From NCBI GenBank assembly GCA_005784505.1, contig VCAZ01000107.1, forward strand, positions 496,001 to 560,000: DNA of 64,000 nucleotides. The letters run 5' to 3'. A program made the position numbers and the translations under genes. The stretch comes from Bagarius yarrelli. Lineage: Eukaryota; Chordata; Actinopteri; Siluriformes; Sisoridae. Below, in pieces: positions 56,587 through 64,000 of the stretch. How positions within the stretch are numbered: the stretch's first letter is position 1; each line of letters opens with the position of its first letter. The notes under the pieces were generated by a model. That model worked only from the letters and a program-made list of their open reading frames with translations. It searched no databases and was not told where the DNA came from.

Positions 56587-59500
56587 TTATGTCTTCTGGT
56601 GTGGTGCCTCCAGCATTTCCATTAGAAAAGTGTCAATAGGTGTGTCTCCAATGAGTTTGAAGAAAAAAAGATGCTCCAGACACTTCAGCCCGATGGAGCG
56701 CAGAGCAGGCAGCCGGAGGAGCAGTTTAGCGAATCTGTTCAAGACACAGATATGATCATACACACTGTTTAAAGAGTCTTTGTGTTATTTTTGCTACCTG
56801 TAGGGGGCTCTCACAGATTCTTGCTCTGCTTTCTTTCTCCTGCTTTAGGGGGCTTTTTATTATTCAGTTTAAATTAAAACCATGTGTATTTTTTTTTCTT
56901 TTTTTTCATTTTGGAAGATAAGAGCTCAGTAATTACACTGTGAGAGATACTGAGTCTGAAAGGGGACGAACAGGATTCAGTTCAAACTCAGGTGAGGCGC
57001 AACAGTGAGAAAACAATGCAATCTTCAATCAAGCCAAAAGCAGGAGGTGAATAAAACCTGCTGAATTACTAAACTGTGTCGAAGAGTCGATTGGCTTTCA
57101 ATATTCAGCCTGACAAACACACTGATGAAAAAAAAAACAACAACACTTGATCACATGACCGTTTATTTAGCATCAGTTCTTGTTTTTTCCTTGTGTTTTT
57201 TGAACATAGATTTATCCAGAGGTGGAAGCTTATTGGTTAAGGTGTCGGCCTGCTAACCGGAAGACTGCGGGTTCGATTATCAGCATCACTAAGTTAAGCA
57301 CAGCTTTTAACCCTCTATTGTTCAGTTAAATAAGTAAATAAATGTAAGTCGCTCTGAATAAAGCGTCTGTTTCTTTTTGGTTTGTTTTTGTATTGTTTAC
57401 TGTAAAAACTCCAGTAAAATGACAGTCGACTAGAAGTGAACACAGTCTTAATTAACTAAGCAAACGAGGAAACAAAAAACTTTATTTATTCTTTACACAT
57501 AGTTTTCCTCGTGTATTAATATCAGCACCAACATCAAAACTAGCAACATTTATAATTTCTAACGAATAAAATATAAACACAGCCACATGGACTTTTCCTG
57601 TATAGCAGATAAACATGTGTGTGAATGTTTACCTCCCGGGCTGATCAGGGTATTTCTGTTTACAGTAGGTCTCCAGAGAAGCGTACACTCTCTCTCTAAG
57701 TGCCTCCACCTCTGATGGGTTCGACAAGCCTTTCGAGTCTATGTGGTGGATGGAGATGCAATTACATCATGTTCTGCTATGGCATGTGTCAGGAAATAGT
57801 AACTGTGCATTAAATACATAATCTATCTTAGGTCTTACACTCCATGATGTCATGTTAAAAGCATTTTCTGTTTGGTATGAGGTAAGAGTGTTTAGTGTGT
57901 ATGGATAATGTCATAACTGTGTTTTTTGTGTTAGGAAAAATATTTTAGTATTTATATATATATATATATTACATATATATTTTTACGTATATATAATTAC
58001 CTTTCTAGACACCAGATATACCAAAAATGTGATTTAGTTTATACCACGGTTTTCCTTCTAAACAGGTAACATTAGTAATTTTGTGTGTGTCTCTGTGTGT
58101 TTTTCTACCTGGATTAAACAGTACAATAGCTCTCAGGCATCCAAGCTCAGACTTGTCCATCTGCATGTCTCGCATCTTAGAAACCAGCTCTGTCAGCACC
58201 CTGTCCCAACAAAAAACATTTACAGATGATTTTGCTTTTACAAATACTGAGAAAAATTTATTACAATTCATGTGGAACGCCTTTAAAATCATTAAGGTGC
58301 TTTGACAGCTTTTTCTTTGCATTAAACTGACTGGACATTTAATTAACACGGCTACGTAAAGATTTAATTAGGAAAGTAAAAAAAAAATAAACTCTGATAT
58401 AACGCTCTCATGTGGCCTATTGTAAAACTGCTATCAATCTAGTGAGACACAGGAACGTCCTTAGAAAAGACATTTAAAAAAAACTGATAACAGATAATAA
58501 ACTGATAATAATTCTATAGCAGTCATAAATCCAGCAGTCATAAATCTACTGGTCTAATATCTTAGAACAGGACCTCCCAACCCTTAAAATCAAAGTCTGT
58601 TTGTGTGCGTAGGACATGTGGTGTAAAAGTGTTTCTTAATCTATAAGCTGGTGAACTTTGGCCACATTTACACCGCATGTATAAAGTGACCCAATTTTGA
58701 TTTTTTCCTCCATGTGCTACAGACGGGATTTGACCCACAATGGCCCACGATGGTGTAAGCAGGAAAATACAAATACAAATCACAATTTCAGTTCTCATTG
58801 GTATGTGGTAATAAATAGGATATGAATCGGATTTGTTCATTAGTGTCTGTCATGTAAAACAGATCAGATTTTTACCTGTTAATGTAAGTCGAACATTATT
58901 GAACCAACAGCGAGAAATAACTTCACACAACTGTGTATTATAATACCTATTATTTTTGTTCACCTAAAGTCTGTTTTGTCCGTAAACAGATAAAATAGAT
59001 TTAAGCTATAAAAAAAAAGATATTTATAACTTTATAATTAATGCTACATTCCTCCTGGCTGCAACAAGGACTCCACATAAAGAGATCATTTTTTCGACCT
59101 TTAAATATGGCGCAAAAGCAAAAATACTGAATAAAGATTTCATTTTCTTCCATTGATTATTGATTACAGTGTAGTTTTTACTTCCTTTTTCTGGTCAGTA
59201 CGTCTACATTGGGTTGTTTTGCTGTGTTTAGTGTAAATGCAGATATCGGATACGAATTAGTTTTAAAATATGATGTAAGTGGGTTGTCAAAAAAAATTGA
59301 ATAGTCACGAAATTTGGCATTAAGAGATCTTTAAGGCAACTTTAGATCCTTTTATAGATTCGATTTGCTTTATTTAAATGAAGATTCGATTTGATTTGTT
59401 TAAATGAAGTGCATTTTTGACAATGTACAGATTATTACTGACTAATAACAGTAACACTATGGACTAAATATGAAAGGTTAATTATGTGGACCATTTTTTA

Positions 59501-59816
59501 GATTAATACATCCTTTTGTTTACTTACATGATTTATTATTATTTTTATTATTATTATTTATATTAAAATGCCTAAAATGTTCATTGCTTTTTTAATACTT
59601 TTTGCTTTACTAATTTTTTTATTCTCAAAATAATTTAACACTGTTTCTAAGAAAAAACACAGAAAGGGTGAAACAACCTTCATCAACATTATTTATAATA
59701 TATATTGTAGATGTAATAAAACTCATCAGATGTGTGTGGGAATAAATGAGATGTTCTGGAGTGAATGTGTGGAGTAAATATCTACAAAAGCCTGGGAAAC
59801 TCTACACTGAATGTAT

Positions 59817-59864
<48 letters not shown>

Positions 59865-61849
59865 TTTATTCTTTAAAGATCTGTGAAGGCAGCTGACACT
59901 CACCTATCAAAAATGGCACCTACTCCAGCACTATGTGCACTGTTTCTGTGGACATGGAGGCCTGTTGCTAACAATATACCATCTTTCACACTTATTGAAC
60001 GGTGTGAGAATGAAGCGATGAGGAGCTCGTTCCACCCTGTAACAGAGACACAGAGACAAACGTCCATCAGTGACGTCTGAAAGGAAAGACAAGAAAAGGC
60101 ACAGAAGAAAAAACAAGACCATAACCGAAGTGTGTGTTTTTAGGAAAAGTAAACAAAAACCACTGTATTTTAAAACTGTTGGGTAACACATTGTTACCTA
60201 ACATTACACTGCATTACAATTAATTTACATTTATATTCACAGAAGCATCAAACAACTTCCTTTTTAGTCTATTAAGACTTATAGTTTTATATTAATACAA
60301 AATTATTCATTTATCTATCTAAATTATTTTCGTTGTTTTATACTGTGCTTTTTTATTTGTCAGATATATCAAATCTTTATTTAACTGCCCAACATTTCTA
60401 GGGTTTCTAAATACCAACAACTTGGAAATCCCTATTATCTTCAGTTATATACTGTAGATAATGCAGACAACATTACAAAAAAAAAAATACATTTCTTCTC
60501 TAAAAGAAGAGAAAAAGCAGCTTGCTGATGTGTAATGGTACCTGCTCGTAACAGAATGACCTGATCGTCTAAAGGAAGCTCAGAGAAGTGTGGAATCCTC
60601 TTCGCCCATTCCACTAATGTGAAGAGCTGCTTATCAGCGGCTTGGCAAATGTTTGTAACCGGATCATTGGGCTGCAGAGAAAGAAAAGAGAAAGAGCTTA
60701 ACGTTAATAAATAGACATAAATAAAAAATCTAGAGTCCGTTTCTAACACTGTTGTGTGCAATTTAAAACTACTTTAAAATGAATGATTGCATTGCTGGTG
60801 AAAAAATACTGCCTGTAAAGTACAATTCGGGTGGAAAACTTTTATATAATCCACAGTTAAGAGACAGCCGAAGGGAATCGTCCAGAACATGACTGTGTGT
60901 TTAGTTTACTTCAGAATGTTAATCCTAAAAATAGTTTTACTACTTTTCTAGTTACATTAAAAGTCACCGCCGAAATTTCAGGTTTGATTTTGTACAACTG
61001 CAAGGTTCTTTTTTGTAATATACAAATCTATGAATAACAGTATCTTTACTTTGAAAAGCAGTTGAGCAGATACATTTAGGATATTGAAGTATGTGATGAT
61101 TTGCTCAGAGACTTTGACGTTTAAGCTTTTCCTACTTGTCAGCTTCATTTTGTAACACAATTTATCACAATTTTGAAAGTTTAGCGCTATAGAGCTGTGG
61201 GGGCCTCAGAGGAGAAAAACAAATATTCACTAAATTAGGTGATCGGATGTGAGAAGTGAATCTGAGGAAGAAAGTTCACATTATATGTATAATAAACCAG
61301 AGGTCACCAAGCTCAGTCCTAAAGTCCTGTAGAGTTTAGTCACAACCCTAATTAAACACACCTGAACTAGCCAATCAAGGTCTTTCTAAGTATACTTAAA
61401 ATTACAGACAGATGGTCACTTGGTCACTTGGTTATAAGGCATTTCCCTCTGAATCATGTTCTTATCTTCCATCCTGGTACATTTCAAATCACAGAACATT
61501 TTCACCACCATGTCCTAAACATTTTTAAGCAGGTATTTATAAATTAAGGTTAAGTTGAGACAGAATTAATAAAAAAAAAAGCAGAATTCCAAACACAAAG
61601 TTGAGTTGAAGTATCAGTGTGAAATTGTGTTTTGCATAGTGTGTGTTAAAAAGAGAAAGAGAAAAAAAAGCTGTTTTACAGAGTTGGCAGTCACACCGAT
61701 GCTGCCTTCCAAATGGGTTTCAGATTTGGGCTCCACTGCCAGCTCGGCTTCCAGAATCTTCTCCACTGGCATGTCTTCACTGGCACAGCACACCAGCTCC
61801 AATTCAGCTTCACTCTTTTCTTTTGCCCGCTGTCGCTCCTCCTGGACAG
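56587..61849 (-). CDS. rxra: Retinoid X receptor alpha, partial (hinge and ligand-binding domain)
   Basis: Six exons join in frame: 61849-61680, 60671-60542, 60036-59904, 58200-58109, 57738-57633 and 56734-56587 (stop), encoding the last 258 residues of about 460. The first exon begins in the hinge (AVQEERQRAKEK) with EDMPVEKILEAELAVEPK. The LBD includes FTLVEWAKRIPHFSELPLDD, LLRAGWNELLIASFSHRS, VLTELVSKMRDMQMDKSE, LKCLEHLFFFKLIGDTP and the AF-2 helix FLMEMLEAP. CQAADK and SELPLDD favour alpha over gamma (HAADK, SDLTLED) and beta (SSLPLDD). The receptor binds 9-cis retinoic acid and heterodimerises with RAR, TR, VDR, PPAR and LXR in the nucleus. DNA-binding-domain exons are not present and must lie past 64000. 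The a/b teleost paralogue is unresolved. Confidence 0.95.
57220..57372 (+). mobile_element. tRNA-derived SINE in the last rxra intron but one
   Basis: GGTTAAGGTGTCGGCCTGCT and B-box-like GGGTTCGATTATC are followed by a shortened body and GTAAGTCGCTCTGAATAAAG. It is the same tail family as 6060-6255, and lies in the intron between rxra exons 57633-57738 and 56587-56734. Confidence 0.7.
58600..59290. repeat. Possible non-autonomous DNA repeat in rxra intron
   Basis: CACATTTACACCGCATGTAT and GTGACCCAATTTTGATTTTT on the left, and GTGTAAATGCAGATATCGG on the right, resemble ends of a common fish repeat. Terminal similarity is only partial and the boundaries are uncertain. Confidence 0.3.
59820..59862 (+). 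repeat. (CA)21 microsatellite in rxra intron
   Basis: A perfect CA/AC run about 40 bases 3' (in genomic coordinates, before) of the rxra exon at 59904-60036. Confidence 0.98.
61297..61425 (+). mobile_element. Non-autonomous DNA repeat (fish hAT-like MITE)
   Basis: AGAGGTCACCAAGCTCAGTC, AGTCCTGTAGAGTTTAGTCA, AATTAAACACACCTGAACTA and CAATCAAGGTCTTTCTAAGT follow the wording of a very common fish repeat with hAT-type ends. It lies in the rxra intron between exons 60671 and 61680. Confidence 0.5.
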
Positions 61850-62047
61850 CTGGGGGCGCACAAACAAGAAATTATTACGATGCGACATATGTGGATTTGT
61901 GTTCTCACAATACCAAAACTTTAATTTTAATGTGAAACCTAAATTAAATGTTACAAATCCAAAACTAAATCAATACTATAGCAACAGGAAACGTCAGGAG
62001 ATAATAATACCTTTGCTGTTATTTATTAATAAACTAAAACTAAAATA

Positions 62048-62070
62048 ATGTATATATATATATATATATA
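62048..62070 (+). repeat. (TA)n microsatellite
   Basis: A short TA run followed by AAATT pentamer repeats, in the rxra intron upstream of the hinge exon. 61850-62115 otherwise shows nothing. Confidence 0.9.
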
Positions 62071-62119
62071 AAATTAAATTAAATTAAATTAACAAAAATA
62101 AATGGTTGCAGCTTCTTTG

Positions 62120-63165
62120 GTTATAAACCCCAATTACAATGAAATCAGGTGTAAATTATCTCCACTGGGGCAAAAAGTTTAAGAACCCAAAGGTGCAGTT
62201 TATTTAGAACATTATTAACAAACTCAATACATAAACACTAAACACATCACCAAACATGAACTTGACTAAAACAGACTTAACTAGACTGACATAAACTTAA
62301 GATAGCCGTATAGGGACACAACCGAAATCCAAGATTAAGACGAAGGGAAACACAAGGGCTATAAATACATAAGATTAACCAAGGGGAACAAGACACATAG
62401 ACAAGGGGATCACATGACAGCAACACATAGGGAACAAAGATCACATGACAAGGACAAAAAAGGAAGAAAACAAAGGCATAACCAAAAAACAAGAACTCAA
62501 AACATAAAACATGAATAAACCATAAACCTTACATAACCCTTAATGGGCATCTTCCGAACACATCTCTCAACATACAGTCATAAAGTGATGCAAAGTGGAA
62601 AAGTGTGGTGTGGTCTGACGAGTCCACATTTTAAAAGGACCATCCAGATTGCTATCAGTGAAAAATTTTAGTATCAGTGCCATTCAAGTGATGTCTTTTT
62701 AAGGGACATCCTTGATTATTTCAGTAGGACAATGCCAACAACAGCATGACTTTATAGTAAAACAGTGCAGGTACTAAACTGACCTGTCTGCAGTTCAGAC
62801 CTGTCTCCCATTGAAAATGTGGGGCGCATTATGAAGCGCAAAATACAACAGCAGAGACCCCAGACTGTTGAACAACTGAAGTCAGAAAGCTTCAACAATT
62901 ATTGTCCTCAGATCGCAAACACTTATTGAGTTTTGTTTGAAGGAAAGGTGATGTAACACAGGGGTAACAATACCTCTGTCCTAGATCTTTTGGAACATGT
63001 TACAGGCATGAAACTGAGAATAGAGGAATATTTGCAATATAATATATAAGAAATATTTGTCTTTGTGGTGTCCTTGGTGGGGAAAATGGTCTTACCAAAT
63101 CTGCTGTTTATTGTATTCTGTTTTAATGGACATTTTAAATTTGAATCAGGGTTTGTACATAAGCA
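62120..63165 (+). mobile_element. Degraded Tc1/mariner-like element
   Basis: The left end, TATAAACCCCAATTACAATG, corresponds to the reverse complement of the right-end GGGTTTGTACATAA region and to a family I know with CAAACCCCAATTCCAATGAA termini. The 3' half encodes transposase remnants: LSPIENV near 62805, IMKRKIQQQRPQTVEQLK near 62830, ERKGDVTQG near 62940. A terminal block follows (CTCTGTCCTAGATCTTTTGG, GTTACAGGCATGAAACTGAG). The 5' half (62170-62560) does not look like transposase and may be another insertion. Confidence 0.6.
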
Positions 63166-63325
63166 CTGGTTCACAACAGAAAGTTCTTGTTAACAGAAAA
63201 ACAACTGGAAGAAAAAGCTGCCACATCTGCCTGGTTGTGGATTCTGCTGAGGTTTGTTTGTTTGCCTGTGGCGTCTGCGTAAATTATTGTATATAAAATT
63301 TTTATTTTATTTTTAATTTCATTTT

Positions 63326-63620
63326 TTAAAACAAAAAAAAAAGGAAAGAGAAAGATTTCAGAAAAGAACCTTAGAAAAAAAAATAGGAATGAAAGGATTT
63401 CAGAGAAGAATCCTAAGAAAGAAAATAAAGAAATAATTTCAGAAAAGAATCTTAAAAAAGAAAATAATAGTCTCAGAAAATAAATTAAAAAAAAAGAAAA
63501 TATTAAGAGAAAAAAAGAAAATATAAGGAAATAAAAAGATTAATATATAGAATATTAAGAAAAAGAATATTAAAAGAAAAGATTGAGAAAAAGAAAAGAA
63601 TTTAAGTTTTTTTGAAAAAG
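63326..63620 (+). repeat. Long purine (A/G-rich) tract
   Basis: About 290 bases composed almost entirely of A and G, with recurrent AGAAAAGAATCTTA-type phrases. It is probably a decayed tandem repeat of about 40-50 bp. It lies in the rxra intron. 63621-64000 holds nothing recognisable. Confidence 0.8.
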
Positions 63621-64000
63621 GATTTTGTTTGCATTATGCCTTTGGTTTATTTACGGCTGAAGAGAATTAAGTTGTTTATTGGTTCAAAGACACAAGCACT
63701 CCCAGTCATTCAGTGTGTTCACCAGCATTAGCTGAGCGGAGATCCACCAAGCACATATTCCTTTCTGTTTAGTGCTCAAAAATAACATTAAGTGTGCTCT
63801 CCTGGGAGTGCACCCCTCAACAATAATACATCTACATACACATCTACATACACATACAGCTGCTTTTCACAGTTTTAATGAGATAAAGGACTTTTTTTTT
63901 ACAGACTTCAGAGAGTTCGATCCAATGCAGTCGTTATTACAAATAAACAGGAAGTCGAACCCTCTCTGTCTGCTGTGGAAGACTGTATATGACTTCTTTT

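Noticed and set aside
61606..61935. Plus-strand frames over the rxra hinge exon
   Set aside because: Antisense shadows of the exon at 61849-61680, which continues the RXR reading frame exactly.
62500..64000. Search for rxra DNA-binding-domain exons
   Set aside because: No zinc-finger codons (CRYQKC-type) seen on the minus strand; those exons must lie outside the window.

Overview
The window is AT-rich vertebrate genomic DNA, almost certainly from a teleost fish. It has small GT-AG introns, long dinucleotide microsatellites, and a dense mixture of L2, Rex1-like and RTE LINEs, tRNA-derived SINEs (including one like the zebrafish DANA family), Tc1/mariner elements and a Ty3 chromovirus remnant. 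An otophysan fish such as a catfish, characin or cyprinid is my guess; the sequence does not prove it.

Four protein-coding genes can be reconstructed exon by exon with consistent reading frames. (1) edf1, plus strand, 6623-7789, five coding exons, 147 aa. (2) A homologue of the BRD3 opposite-strand microprotein gene (brd3os), plus strand, ending at 11054. Its 5' coding end has been expanded by a 33-bp minisatellite in which every unit starts with an in-frame ATG. (3) brd3, minus strand, 28275 down to 13420, eleven coding exons, 706 aa, with both bromodomains and the ET domain intact. (4) The 3' half of an RXR-alpha gene (rxra), minus strand, 61849 down to 56587, six exons covering the hinge and ligand-binding domain; its upstream exons lie beyond the right edge.

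Layout: 1-6.3 kb is retrotransposon wreckage. 6.5-29.9 kb is the gene-rich block edf1, brd3os and brd3; brd3os and brd3 converge 3' end to 3' end, as in mammals. 30-56.5 kb is a gene-free block filled by a gutted Ty3 element, L2 and Rex1 fragments, nested insertions, a piggyBac-like MITE and an RTE LINE placed inside a Tc1-like relic. 56.5-61.9 kb is rxra. 62-64 kb holds a degraded Tc1-like element and a long purine tract. Mammals carry BRD3OS, BRD3, WDR5 and RXRA in that order. Here no WDR5-like coding sequence is visible between brd3 and rxra, and rxra points the same way as brd3 rather than away from it, so the block has been rearranged.

Three of the genes act in nuclear transcription: EDF1 (bridging factor), BRD3 (acetyl-lysine reader) and RXRA (nuclear receptor partner). 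They do not form an operon-like system. The most unusual local biology is the brd3os start-codon minisatellite with its C-terminal CaaX-like box, a roughly 650-bp fold-back repeat between edf1 and brd3os, and the nested transposons.
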